A stretch of 64,000 nucleotides of DNA. Origin: Phorcus lineatus. Lineage: Eukaryota; Mollusca; Gastropoda; Trochida; Trochidae. Both the position numbers and the translations under genes were made by a program. The notes below the pieces were generated by a model, which saw only the letters and a program-made list of their open reading frames with translations, was not told where the DNA came from and ran no database searches. The DNA lies in assembly GCA_921293015.1 (NCBI GenBank), contig OV121098.1, forward strand, positions 13,925,016 to 13,989,015. Direction: 5' to 3'. Shown piece by piece: positions 1 to 13,034 of the stretch; position 1 is the stretch's first letter; every line of letters begins with the position of its first letter.

Positions 1-313
1 GCTTCGGATCAAGAGGTCCTGGGTTCGAATCCCGCCATGGGCTCGGCAACTTTGTCTGCAGTAGAGATATGTTCGACAGGCAGTTATGTTCGGGTGCAAA
101 GCTACACTGATAATCAACGCAGTACCACAAAACTGAATATCAGCGCCCTGCCACCCATGGTTCGCATTATCAACCGATGTTCGCAGGTTTCACCGCAGTG
201 CACATCCGCATTAGTTTTGCGGGCTTTCTCCCTGCAATATTACTAGCATCCATGAAGTAAATTAAATACGCTTGAAAGGGGCGTTAAAACCCTAAAAACC
301 TCGATTCACCTAA
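1..313 (+). mobile_element. tRNA-derived SINE, 5' part cut by window edge
   Basis: A pol III B-box (GGTTCGAATCC, 22-32) is followed by a domain shared with other copies here: CGCAGGTTTCACCGCA (about 184-199), TTGCGGGCTTTCTCCCTGCA and CTTGAAAGGGGCGTTAAA, ending near a CTCGATTCACCT tail. There is no complete tRNA fold and no A-box within the window, so it is not a tRNA gene. Confidence 0.75.
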
Positions 314-872
314 TTTCGGATCCGAAAATTTACTTGGTGAGGTATAAAGTATATCACACAACACGAGTTGTATGTTCTCTCTATGACCCAGGCTCATATA
401 CAAATGACAAATCTATATGTACGTATATTCTGAACCGAATGACAAAGTGTATATTGCTTTAACTATTCATCTCTTACTTTACTGTTATTTACAATAAAAA
501 TAGATTTTTTTTACATTTAATTTATCATTGGAAAAAAAACCTCTGTCTGCCTAACAATTAACAAATTTCATAAAATACTAGAGATATTTTTTCATCTTTG
601 GACATCTATTGACGACATTGTCACGTTACAAACACCATTTGAATAAATTCACAATTCATTACAAATTGTATAATGAATTGTCGAATTTAACATTTGCAAA
701 TTTAAAGACGCAACAGCATTGAATGAATTCAATGAAGCAATTTGGAAATTTGTGTCGGTATCCTAGCATTGGACTAGGGAAAGTGTCATTGTAAACCAAT
801 AGAGTATAAACGTACTTGAAAAAACTGTTACACTAACTAACAATCATTTAACAATGCAATGGTAAGTTCCCT

Positions 873-1011
873 CTCACGGGTTTGGTGTAACGTTGCGCAA
901 CGGTCGTGAAAATAACCAGTTTACCTATGTGCGAACGCACGTACTTCGTGCAACTGGGGAAACTGGTTATTCTGTATCCGATGCGCAACGCTAAACTTGG
1001 CTCGTGCCTGA
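873..1011. repeat. Imperfect fold-back
   Basis: CGTTGCGCAACG with AATAACCAGTTT on the left pairs with AAACTGGTTATT and GCGCAACG on the right. The loop contains a smaller dyad (GTGCGAACGCAC). Likely a decayed transposon. Confidence 0.55.
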
Positions 1012-2182
1012 GTATATTACAATGGTAATTTAACATACGTTTTACATTTTTCTTGAGATTTAAGTCTGTTCCTTTCATCGATGAATATTACTTTTACTTT
1101 CAATGTATAATGAAAAAGCTTATACATATATCAACATTAATGTACTTGATTGTCAGTTTAATGTGTTTAATAAAAATAATTTGCTTTTTTTCTTCATTTC
1201 GAGCTTCTTGACAAGTTTCTGTAATGAGCCCTATACCCATCATGACTTGACAGGGACTGTAAGATCGAAATTTGTGTGAATTTAAACTTTGGTTCAGAAC
1301 CAGCTGTATCATTTATGTGATTTAGGATATGTTTTCCATATAAATAGCTAATTTCTCCAGTATCTGAAAAAAAACGTAATTATGAACGTGCAAGAGAGTT
1401 TTATAATTCATTAAGTTCAACACATTTTATTGGTTTCAATTTACTTTCCATTTCATTTTTTGTTTTTTAAGTTAATTCATAGAGATGTTGTGTGATTTTG
1501 TGAAAAGAATAACATGAAATCTTTATCTGATATTCTGAAGTATGCGTTTAATCGTATTAAAGATTTATCTTTTTAAAGGTTATCAAGAAAAATCTTACTC
1601 ACAGCTTGAATTGAACAATGGTTAATAAATGTTTCAATCCTTCTTTCAAAGTATAATCATTGTTAATCACGCAGAAACGTTGATTTCTATCTCCAGATTA
1701 ATAAATCAACGTTTTTGTCATGATATCACTATTTCCTGTAAAATTAATGCTCCCTTATCGCCCCTTTCTATCGCTTAGTGAATTGATACGTTTTCGCAAT
1801 GAAGTACGATGATCTTACGGACAGACAAAAACATGTGAATTTCAAGACAGTTTTTATTAATCAGACAGTTTTTATTAATCAATAACAGGAACTCTTAAGC
1901 AGCTACGCGAACTCACAAACTTGTAGAATTGCGTAAAACGAAAATGGCCGCTTGAGGTGTTCGCGTCATGAGTGGCACTTTGTCATTTGAATACGGATAA
2001 TCATATCGAGTAATGAGATGTTTCCCTTTTGAAGGAATTATATTTGTCAACTAAAAACCACGTTTATTGGACACACGATTTCGAACATTTATAAAACATT
2101 TTTCCGATTATCATTTGAAATAAGAAAATAACATAATTTTGACATGTAATGTGATGAGATGTTTCCATTTGAAGAAATAATA

Positions 2183-2309
2183 TTTGTCATATACATGTCT
2201 TTTGGACATGAAAAGTTAAGATGTTTTGATTTTATATCACCACATATGACATTTAGATATGTATCAAAGGTAAATAATATGTTATGAAAATCACGGAGTG
2301 GCTCCTTAA
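2183..2309. mobile_element. Truncated copy of the TTAA-flanked MITE, in a direct duplication
   Basis: It matches the last quarter of the 452-bp MITE (ACATGAAAAGTTAAGATG to TCACGGAGTGGCTCC and TTAA). It interrupts a segment that is directly repeated around it: 2012-2140 resembles 2152-2183 plus 2310-2403. Confidence 0.65.
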
Positions 2310-3979
2310 CCAAGATCCACATTATAATTGGACCCATTATTTCAAACATTTATAGAGACGTTTTCCGAATATCATTAAAAACATGAAAATATCATAATTT
2401 TGGCAATTAGAGACAAAGATGAAATTTTAGGTAGGCGATTTTTGTCATCGTTTTACTAAAGGCAAATTAAAAATCATGAAACATACCCTGTGTCGCTTTA
2501 ATGTCAATCATTGTTTCAAGCACAAGCAACAAGCACATGACCTATCGTGGCTATTAATTACCGCTTATTAACTGAACCTGAGAGATTAATTACTAGCGGT
2601 GTTCAGTTACAAATAAATGATGGGAGTTATCTACAGGTCACAGATGTAGTGTCCCGGATGTTTATAAGGTCAGGGGTCAGGGGTCAGAGTTGAACAACAT
2701 GGTATCTTTTGAAAATGACAAGATTAACTCCAAATTGCTGTATCCATGAAAGTAATAATTAATTTTCGGAAAATACCCGGATGCGGAACGTTTCATGACA
2801 CAATGTTGATGCCGTCATATTTTCAACTTCAATCGTTCTAGAAAAATATTACGTGAATTCGAGTATTTTACATTTACATTTACAATCTACACGGCAATGA
2901 TTGTTAAGCACACATATGCTATGGCTACGCACGTGTAAATATATCTCCGCATAGAAACAGTGTTGCGCGACTCAATTTTTTTATGAATGTATAACTTTGA
3001 TCATGTTTCTAATTGTGTTAAGGTCCGAAAGTCCTTTGTACGTCCCTGCAAATAAAACGTCATAGCACTAACCTGATTTTATGTTTATCGGCCATATTTT
3101 CATTAATCATATTTCATATTTTGTTTTATTGGTAGCAAATATTTCTTGAATATTCAAGGACTACGTTAAAAACAATTTTTACACGTTTTGATCATGCATC
3201 TAATTTATTGATCATGCAATTTCATTCTGCATTCTGTAAAATCTTGCTGAATGAGGACCTAGACTGGATTAAAAGACTTCAATTTCATATATTCATGAAG
3301 GAGAACTATCTGCGCGATATTTTCCTTTGGTCTTCGATCGATCTCTCTCGTATATTTATAGAATAGCCTACCCTTTGACAGCAATCTAGAATAAAGTCAA
3401 TGAAACCGTTGAAGTACATACTGTAATTTTATCCGTGTCATTTCATTTCTTTAACCTTTTTTTCATTTAGTCAAATTTAGACTTGTTTAAGAGAATGTAG
3501 ACTGTATTAAAGGCTCCTATTTTGTCGTGAATCACAACTAATATTTTTAATTTTAAGATCTCCCTGACAGACCAAGATCAGGGTCAAAAACAATTTTTCT
3601 TCGACTTGCCCAAACATTAAATGCCCAAACTATGATATTTTCTTCTTTTTTTTTTCAAAGATTTATGAACAACGGCCATATCAATGTCAAGTAGTCGACA
3701 TTCTACTTGCAATTTACATTTATATTAGTTAAATGAACTATTAACACTACCAATCAATGTTTGTCTTTGTGTCTTCTGTAAATCAGTTTAAAACATTACG
3801 TTTGAATCATTGAAGTACGCTATTGTCCGGTTTTCGATCACAAATTACAACTTTAACCTTTTTATTGTCACTATACTGCACTTTTAAGCACTTAGATGCT
3901 GATTTTCAGAACAAAGCAAATCATCTCAATTAAATAAAACTATTTATGATTTGACTCCAACAACATACTTTGTGGCCCT

Positions 3980-4431
3980 TTAAAGAGCCATTCCGTGAGT
4001 TGTTGGAGTCGAATATGCCAAACTTAATCAATGGTGTCATTTGATTGCTAATTATCGACTGTTACCAAGAAGACACATTTTAAAGCTTATTTGGGTTGTT
4101 TTACACTGACAATATGAAGGTAGAATGTCGCAATTATGATCGAAAACCGGACAGTGACACTACAAATAGTCAAACGTAATTTTGGAGACTTACATAAAAC
4201 AGCCAGGATGGCAGTTAGGAGTTGATAGTGTTTGTTAGGTTATATAACTTGTATCCATGTATATCAGACGTTATATCTACACCTCTGTGCATTTATAAGA
4301 CTGTTTTTAGAGTTTCTACATACATATCTTTTAGACATAAAAAGTTAAGATGTTTAGATTTTATAACACCACATTTAGGTTCATATCAAAGGTAAATAGT
4401 ATGTTATGAAAATCACGGAGTGGCTCTTTAA
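3980..4431. mobile_element. TTAA-flanked MITE, copy A (452 bp)
   Basis: Terminal inverted repeats AGAGCCATTCCGTGA / TCACGGAGTGGCTCT are flanked by TTAA on both sides. There is no transposase. TTAA target duplication is the mark of piggyBac-type elements, but TTAA could equally be part of the terminal repeat. Confidence 0.8.
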
Positions 4432-6203
4432 GGGTCCAAGGCTTTAACTAGATGACAGGGTGTCTTATTGAAAGTTTCCGTTTTATTTCACTCAAATTTC
4501 TTTTCGGTTAGATATAAAAGAACATAGAACGTAGTATACAAGAATATGTCATAACACGTGCAAACATTTCACATCTTCTGCCGACTGACAAATTGATGCT
4601 AACATGACGACAGTAATTTTATCATCAGCCCTTATCGAGGAATATCAAACTGTCGTCTTGAAGAAAGTCAACAGGTCGCGTGGGTCTTATTTATACGTTA
4701 CTAGACAAAACATACAAACTGTTTAGTCTTGTCGACAAATGACACATTTTATGGGATTAGCGTTCATTGTAAAACCTTTGAAATATTCAGCCATGCTTGA
4801 TATTCTTCGTAAAACGGAAATGACACAGCTGTATAAACATGAGATAAACTGACTTAAAGGTCAAAACTTTGTAACGGAGCAAAATTCAAGGTTTAATCTT
4901 TGCCTTCATACTTCCGTTAAGAGGGGGAATTATTTCTGAGTCACACTGTATATTATAATGTTCACCTTAACTTTACCGTCAAATCTAGAATCGTCTGGCC
5001 CGATTCGTTGAATCGGACCTATATATAGTTAACGATTTCCATTTCATATTCGTTCCTGGAGAAGGAACTTTTAGAAGATTTAGAAGAGCAAGATTTTATG
5101 GATAGCAACTTCATGATTTGAGGATTTTCACAATTATCCAAAACATCTATCTTTCTCGAAACTTATGTTTTACAGAATTTCAAAACTAATTTCAGCATAA
5201 ACGAAATATTTCACACGTATCTGTACATAATCCTTTACAAAAGTTTTGAGTTTTAACACCGGTTTAATTTACCATTCGTTACTAAATTCAAGCTTTTGTT
5301 ACAAACTTTATAGGCGCGAAAACTGTTTGTCCTAATGAGATTATCTGAATTTATCTGAATGCAGGTGAATACTGGAGTCTATCAATTAAGATAAACAGTC
5401 TTTTCAGGCAATAGAGAAAAAAATGGAACTTCTCAGTCACTAGTGACTGTGCCCGCGTCATCACAAAATGCTCTGACGTAATGAAACGTTCATGTCATTG
5501 AGTTGTTACGAAGGCGACGGGCGAGCCAATTATATTATAATGAAAATCTGTCTTTTTCTTGAGGTAGAAAACATAATGGTTATGTGTCATTATGAATAAA
5601 ATATATTTAATTTTATTGAATGGAGTATCTGCTTTTCTAAAGTGAATATTAGATCTGGAAAAGGTACCAAAAAAAGACAAGGAAATTGAAAATTTCGAAA
5701 TTATTTCATTCAGTCACGTTTTAAGCGGGCACTCCTAAAACAACAAAGATGTTAATTTGACACGCCTCATGGCGTGCAAATGGACGATTGTTGAGCAGGA
5801 TGGACTCACGTTTCACTTCTTAATGACCATGCTTGGAGCGACTTTTCAACATTTTTGTTTTACTTAGAATGTGAAAATTTTCAACTGAGAATAAGCGTTA
5901 GATATAGGTTGATATAGGCAGTGTAATGTCCAAACTCCAATAGTTTGTTCAAGGGTTGCCAAAATTTTGTGGTAATTACATCGAACAAATTAATGTTTTA
6001 TTAAAAAGCAAAATAAGAAGGTTTTGGAATGAATTTGAGGTGTTTTGACACTTAGTTAACATAAATCTGACAGTGGGTAGCGATCTCCAATAGTAACAAG
6101 TGACTTAGTTTTAAGTTAGGTATGGTGACAAAGTGATTGATGTTTTACACATACGGTTTAGCGCTTATGGGCGTTTTTGCGTCAAATGCCCGAAAATGTG
6201 ATT

Positions 6204-6997
6204 CCCAGCGGGCCTTTTGACGTTGTTTCAACGTTGAAAGGATGTCGCTTATCAACGTTGAAATAACGTTGAAATTTGATTGGATTTGAAATTTGGGGCG
6301 ACGTCGAAGTCTGACGTCATTTCGACGTCGTTTCAACGTCACTGTGGGATTTCAACGTTGAAAAGACGTCATTCCGACGTCAATGCTTGATCATCCAGGC
6401 TATATTAGCTTTTTTTTGTTATGATATGATCGTTTGGGTTATCCTTATGATGGAAATGAAGAAATAAGTGACTCTGCAACGATCTAGATCAAAGTGTCAC
6501 CAAAAAATGTTTTTTACAAATGCGCAATTATCGTTTTGTATAAACTACTAACTTTATTCAAATCGAAATTTTATGTCGTCAGTTGTGAACATAACTAAAA
6601 AAATAAAAACTTTTGAAAAATACCATATACCTTGTTAACTCGAATTAGCTAGAAGGACAGAGTTACCTCCCTTTATTGTGAGTATTAACTTTTATTTATC
6701 TTAATCCAATAATAATAACACTTTAAAATGTCAATGATAGCTGTTCGTTTTTGCATTTTTCATTTCATTCTTTAAAACAATCCATAACTTATTTGATGTT
6801 ATTAACAATAATGAGATATCATAATAGTAATCACTTGTCAGTTTTAAGTTGTTCTGACGACGTTGAAACAACGTCAAAATAACCAAGCAAGTCTCACCGT
6901 CAGGAAACTAACTTTGTTCCGACGTCGAAAATAGGTTGATCGACGTCCTGACCTGAAATCAACCAAATTTCGACGTCGACGTCAAATGCCTGCTGGG
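6204..6997. mobile_element. CGACGTC-rich inverted-repeat transposon
   Basis: Ends CCCAGCGGGCCTTTTGACGT / GACGTCAAATGCCTGCTGGG form an imperfect terminal repeat. Both flanks inside are packed with AACGTTG, CGACGTC and TGACGTC words (6216-6385 and 6855-6985), and the centre is plain AT-rich DNA. TGTGA near both borders may be a 5-bp target copy. No transposase frame. Confidence 0.7.
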
Positions 6998-9900
6998 TTG
7001 TGACGTCATAATTCTGTAACGACGCATGCGGTAGTATTTGAAGAATTCAACATTGCAAAGCATGCTATTTAGAGATGCCAAATTAATTAATGTTTGCGAA
7101 AAAGCTTGATATTATTTTACATTTACTACTGTTTTGGGATTCTTGAAATTATTTTGATAAATATTTTAAGCCTGGGATACATGCAAGAAGATTTTGTGGA
7201 ACTGTCCGAAGTAAGGTCAGAACTGTCCGAACTTGAGTCGATTTATAAAGACAATAGAAACCGTTTTTTTCGTATATTTTACAAACAATTAAGATGTACA
7301 TTGAAAAACCATTGGGTTATAACGGGGCATTTATCTAATTCGAGAAACCTTTATATGATGCGCAGACATTTATGTGTTATCATTAGATGGACATCGATCG
7401 ATCTATTTCAGTATCGTTTTGACCTGTACACCCATCCGCACGAGATGAAATCAGCATCATACGCTGATTGGCAATAATTATTACATCTACAAAAAAACGC
7501 TGCGTTCAGATGATCGCGATAGGTGTCAGATGTTTCCGACTGCCGGGTCAATTGCCATTTAGAAAGGATGAAAAACGTTCGTCAAATCGCAACCCTGATC
7601 CAAAGTCGTAGCCAGCTAGAGCATTTATCAGAAATTAATGCGCCCAAAGCATGCAAAGCGAGTTTGTTGTGGCGGTGCCAAGCAACGGGTCATCCATAAC
7701 GTCATCGATAAGACTGCTGTAGAATTGATACTATTTACAGACATCATTCAGGGCTTTTCAAACACGGGGCGTTTAATGATTTACGGCGTGATGACAGTTC
7801 ATTGTAACAGGTGTTTTGTAGTGTTTCACGTAATTTCGCAATATTTTGCAAAAGATGTGTTATTGTCATAGAAACGATGACAAATACTTGAAGGAACACA
7901 AGTCGAGACATGACTACAACTATCAGAAACAAATATATTCATTTTTTTGTGGTGGGGTGATTTAGGGTTTAACGCCGCCTTTTGGGGTATTTCAGTCATA
8001 TCTCGGTTGCTAGTAGGTCTATTATTGCAAAGGAAAATACCGCAACACTAATGTGGCTTTGCAATGCGGTGAAACCTGTGAGCATCGGCTGGAACTAGCG
8101 AGTATATCACATTTTTGATAACTACTTCATACACGTTAAAAGAAAATTGGCTCGTTTAAATAATTGAATTTGCATGGCTTACAAATTATATTAAAACCAG
8201 TAAACTTTTTAAGTTAAAAAGGACAGTTTTATTTTTTACACTTTCAACGGTCCCTTAACTGTTTTTGATCTAGTGTTAGGTGATATCGACAAGGTGTGAG
8301 TGTAATCGATTTTTATGACAGGTCACGAGCATACAAAGTCATTGACACTTTTTGTCGAGTGATGACAGTTTCCTTCTTACTGCGGGTCACATTTCCGCCC
8401 CCATATTACATTTTGTTGAGTCAGCGATTTGTCATTTACCGGTGTCGTTGGGATAACAATAACTAATATCTGGCCTATAAAAACCCTCGGCCAGCATTCT
8501 ATGGGGGTCACTTTCAGGGTTGACTTTTTACCGGATGTCCCGTATCCGTCCTTCACAGATGACTCAAGATATTTAAAATCTAATCTAAGATTTGTGGATA
8601 TAGTGAAAGCAAGTTTATATCAATCGAAATGAGTATTGAATGAGTAATTCCCAATTATGTTATTGCACCTTACACTCACGCGACACACAATCGCTTTTTA
8701 CAACTAGAGTCTGAAATGAAAATGTATCAGTTAAGCGAAAAAAATGAAAATATTAAATGAAATGAAAAGGAGACTGAAATCAAGCTCTAAAGTCTTTTTA
8801 TAGACTTGCTTAGGCTTCTACCTTATTTCAAGGTCTGGCCTACAGATTTACAATTGCTCTGTGTCTCTAATTCCACCTTACTCTCCGGAGAGGGGTTTAC
8901 TTGAGACTGTATCATAGCTTAGCCTAGCCTATTAGGCATTTCGACGTTTCTGTCACCTAACATTAGCACTTTATCCTCATGTCTGAGGAAAGTTCATAGT
9001 TCAGCATCAATTGGAACAGTTATTCCTCGGATGGGTGTCTCATTTCAAAGGTTGTCATACTGAAAATCAAAAGACAATTCCGAACTCAACACTATATTTT
9101 CTACCTCATAACCTCTGTTATCCGTGAACAGTTTCCTTGTGATAAACAAATCTCATTAAAACCAGCTCGATTATTTTAATTAGATTTTACATATCCCTGA
9201 TTGGTTGCAAATAAAGTAAGTTGTAACATTTACATTGTTTCAAAGTGATAATTCGATCTTTTCAAGTAACATTCCTTTGTCAGCCAATTTCACATATTTC
9301 TAACAAAAATAATATATTCAAAAAACAAACCAACTTGGTTTAAAATTTATATATTTATTAAGTGTTGTGTAACATCATACAAATGATTGTATTGAACTGT
9401 GGGAACAAATTAAAAATATTTTTTTTAAAAAAACCTTGGTTTAAAAGACATCATGTTGAAATCTGAACCCTTGTGGGCAAAACACCTGTTGACTATGCGC
9501 GCTGGTTAAAAGCTCAACAGTTTTACAGACGACTGTTTCACTCTGTGAACAAAATCATTCCAACCTAGTTTAATAGATGTTACTGGGGTGATATTAACTC
9601 CCTGACTTATTGGTTATTTGGACATAGCAACATATTCGGGTTGCTACTTTTAAATAAACTACCAGGCGTAAGAAAGGTTTACCCATTTTCAAGTCTATAA
9701 AAAACAAAAAACGCAGATATGAGATATCTGACGACGTAATATTATCATACCCTGCTTAGAATCAAACCCATACCAGCCTCCTCATGTTTTTATGAAAATA
9801 ACAAAAGTGAAACTTTTTTTTGCCTGGGAGTTTATTATTACTAATAATGGTATAGTACATGTGAAATTGCCTGATTGTGTGTATCTGTCTCCGATTTTGT

Positions 9901-10098
9901 CATTTAAGTGAGCCTGACATTTGAAATGACACTTTCAACATCAGAAAGGTAATCACCGGATGACCCAATTATAACCCATTCAACAAACGTCGCTATGAAC
10001 TATTTCATAAACGTGACATTTGACAAAGATTCGGTTGAATTAGGTCAGCTGGAGCGACAGTGCGCGTTGATTTTCTTAATGCACCTTTCCTTATGCTA
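6998..10098 (+). other. Intergenic, no gene seen
   Basis: It holds one SINE (8.0 kb). A 127-codon + strand frame (7094-7477) has no recognisable domain and no supporting signals. 8.1-10.1 kb shows nothing recognisable. Confidence 0.45.
7960..8102 (-). mobile_element. SINE copy, truncated
   Basis: The reverse complement carries the shared core: GCTAGTTCCAGCC, AGGTTTCACCGCATTGC, AGTGTTGCGG, ACTAGCAACCGAGATATG and GGCGTTAAACCC. The tRNA-like head is missing. Confidence 0.65.
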
Positions 10099-10769
10099 AA
10101 CACCAAAAGAAACGCAAAATCTTCGCCTTTCTCGTTTGCTATTTGAAATGTTTGTATAAATGCATTCTCTCCCAACAGAGGTAGCTCCGTCATAAATTTC
10201 TATACTACCTCTGTCCTAATACGAAGGTTTCTTGTGCTTTAGGCATATGCCCCTACCGGCGCGATATTGCAACTTAAACTACCTGGCAATATTTCAACCA
10301 ATGAAAACACCGAATGCATGAATAACATATTTGTTGACACACAGGCCTATGTAATGATGCAGTTGCAAAAATGAGGCGTTTTTGTTCTATAAAGAAGACT
10401 CAAAGTGCCAGGTGCACATTTCGGAAAAATTTGCTTTTGGAAAGCTTACGGAAATAATTTAGACGATTTAAATGATACATTTTGAAACGGCGTCGCTGAT
10501 TGCACAACTAACTTTGATTGCATCCAATCAGATTTCTACATTTCGTGCACAAGAAACCATTGTATTAGGACAGAGGTAGTATAGGAATTTATGACGGAGC
10601 TACCTCTGTTGGGAGAGAATGGTATAAATGGCTAACTTCCATGATTCAATTGTAAATGACTTTCCATCGTTTCAAAGAAACCTATCCGGACAAAAGGCCA
10701 GGGCATGTTTGAATTAACAGAATAAATCATGTTTCCTATATCCTCTTGATTTGCGTTTCTTTTGGTGTT
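10099..10769. mobile_element. Older inverted-repeat element interrupted by the Mutator-like MITE
   Basis: A perfect 20-bp inverted repeat (AACACCAAAAGAAACGCAAA at 10099-10118, complement at 10750-10769) surrounds the MULE-type MITE. With MITE and one target copy removed, about 200 bp of host element remain. Confidence 0.6.
10163..10621. mobile_element. Mutator-like MITE with 9-bp target duplication
   Basis: A 459-bp element with terminal inverted repeats of about 75 bp (10163-10238 and about 10546-10621). They begin CATTCTCTCCCAACAGAGGT and match almost perfectly. The 9-bp word GTATAAATG abuts both ends (10154-10162 and 10622-10630). Long inverted repeats with 9-bp duplications are the hallmark of MULE elements. 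There is no transposase, so this is a non-autonomous copy. The little-diverged arms suggest recent insertion. Confidence 0.85.
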
Positions 10770-11609
10770 CAGTATATATTTTTTCCATAGGGTTGTATCA
10801 GGTGACCCTCGCATTCAGGCAAATTACCGACAATATGAGAAACTCATTGGGCCTCTGATTATTTGAAGTTATGAAGAAGAGGAAGAAGAAAGAAGAAAAA
10901 TAGTTTATTTCGGTGTCACGTGCTTACATTCCTTTCACATATGGCATTGTAAAACAATATTTCAAATGATATAAAACATTTCATATAAAAAGATAGCACC
11001 CGGCCTACAAGGCCTATGAGAGACCATATTAACTCATATATCAATCAGTATATATTAAAATATGGATAGATATAATATAAAACATAGGAATAAAAGGATG
11101 GAGAAAGATCATTAAAAGTTAAGTGAAGCGCAACCTCCGTTGGTATATTTGATTTATTAAGGCAGCAAGTGGCTTACATAACGTACTGCTAGATAAAAGA
11201 TATACAGCTTGGTCAGTTATGGAAGGTCAAAGGTCTTCGACAAGGTTCTTTCTCTCGACCGCTACTCAGATCGGAAACGCAGAGCGGTACGATTGATAGG
11301 TTCCCTCTCATTTCAATGAGATTGATATCATGGGACGATTACACGATTAAACCAAACAAAGTGAGACTTTATTAATCATTTACATCCAAGACAACAGATC
11401 ACGGCAAGCGACTCTACTACAAACTGGTGTTAATATTTATAAAGGATTTTGTGACTGCATCTCGCTAATGAAGCTTTATGTCCATACAATCGACCGTCGA
11501 TCGATAATTGATTGTGAAGATATAACATACTGTGCTGCCCTTAACATGGAATGGATAGGGTAAAGTGAGTATATAGTATATACGGCACAGAATATATATG
11601 TACATATTC

Positions 11610-11712
11610 AAAGACAAAAAATGACACATAGCCAACATTACTCTCACGACTCCCTGAAGATATTAATGAAACATGTTGGAGTAATGTTGGCTACGTGTCA
11701 TTTTTTGTCTTT
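11610..11712. repeat. Fold-back, arms about 34 bp
   Basis: AAAGACAAAAAATGACACAT (11610 on) and its inverse, through GAGTAATGTTGGCTACGTGT to 11712, differ at only a base or two. The loop is about 34 bp. The word AAAATGACACATA also occurs at 30.67 and 30.83 kb. Confidence 0.7.
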
Positions 11713-12858
11713 ATATAAATAATACTGTATACTTGTGAACTCTTTTTCAAATATTGTCGTCTTCGATATACTGTTAAAATATATAGATCAAAATTGTGAT
11801 ACCCATTCAAAAAAATCAAAAGCAAATACAAACTTTCATAGATTGAATGTAGGTCATTATAGACAAGGATTTATTCGATATGTTTTTTGGAAAGGAACTG
11901 TCAACAAGATTACTATACCCAATTTTTTGAGCCTCCGCAATTCCTTCATATAAAATTATTTTCTCGTAATGCCATAGCAGCATACTGGAATGGGTTTTGG
12001 GGGGGATATAAGTGAATTTATACCAACAGTCTATATTTCATCGTAATCTAGTTATCTCCCACACCTGATATGCAACTCTTAAATAGAGGAAAACCGAGTC
12101 ATAAAATCCTTAGGTAATATGCAATCTAAATAACACTAGGCCTACCTCTTAACGTGCCGAGGATCTTTATAATTGCAACTGATTTCAACTAATTTCAACT
12201 AGATTGACACCAATATAATACTTATATTTTCATTTTCTAACAAGCGTTGTTCTCCTCTTAATTTAATCAATCCAGTCCGTTTGAATGATTACTTACGAAT
12301 AGTAAGAATAAATGTTTATTTTTGTGTCACGCAACAATCACACATTAGATACATTCTATACAATCACGAATTTTAGGACCAGTCGGTAAAAAAAATAATT
12401 TAAAAACTACTTAGTGATAAAATGGACACACACACACATATACATACATATATATAAACTAAAAGTTAAGATTCTTATAAAACTTACGTTTGGACCTGAC
12501 TACCGTGTGTTAGTTTTAAAACAATTAGAATAAGACTTATGACCCCCCTATAAACTATACACCCTTCAACTTTACCGAGTAAAGTCTGTCTCGTTATCAC
12601 AATTACATATTCATAATGACTTATCAATTAGCGCGTGATTCATTTCGTCTATGAGCGACAGATGAATGCGGAAGTGATTGTATATTCTCTTGATTTATCT
12701 GTCCGTTCGATCAATAAAGTTGAAAGCTAGATGGTATAGGTTTTTAGCCTGACAGTCCTAACGCGGAAGAGATTGTTTAGTATCGTTATTTTTCCTTTAT
12801 GTCATTAAATCAATTCCTTCAGGGGTCCCGTTGCACAAAACACTAAGATGACCTTCAC

Positions 12859-13034
12859 TTATAGTCCTGCTTCATGACTGTGTATACAATGGAACCTTTT
12901 ATACAGTCTACATTCAGCAAGTCTAGATTGACTGAATGCACATGAAAATAGGAGCCCAAAGAAAAATTATTATGGATGAAGGAACAGTAAATTATTAAAA
13001 ATTTTCATAGACTAAATTTTAGTCTACTTCACTT
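12859..13034. mobile_element. MITE arm (TAGTCCTGCTTCATGAC family), single
   Basis: It shares TAGTCCTGCTTCATGACTG, AGGAGCCCAAAGAAAA, ATGGATGAAGGAACAGTAAA and CATAGACTAAATTTTAGTC with the pair at 43.9-44.3 kb. One arm only. A fragment of the same family is at 37938-37985. Confidence 0.65.

Larger units (their letters stand above)
314..6203 (+). other. Intergenic, no gene seen
   Basis: Apart from the fold-back at 0.9 kb and the MITE copies at 2.2 and 4.0 kb, this is AT-rich DNA. All frames are short and unrelated to known domains. A 16-base perfect palindrome, CAGTCACTAGTGACTG, lies at 5434-5449. Confidence 0.5.

Noticed and set aside
1..40. tRNA gene suggested by GGTTCGAATCC.
   Set aside because: Only the B-box half is present and it leads directly into the SINE body; no acceptor-stem pairing follows it.
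7094..7477. 127-codon + strand frame.
   Set aside because: Contains a short internal duplication (GAACTGTCCGA twice) but no known domain; it is isolated and without splice signals.
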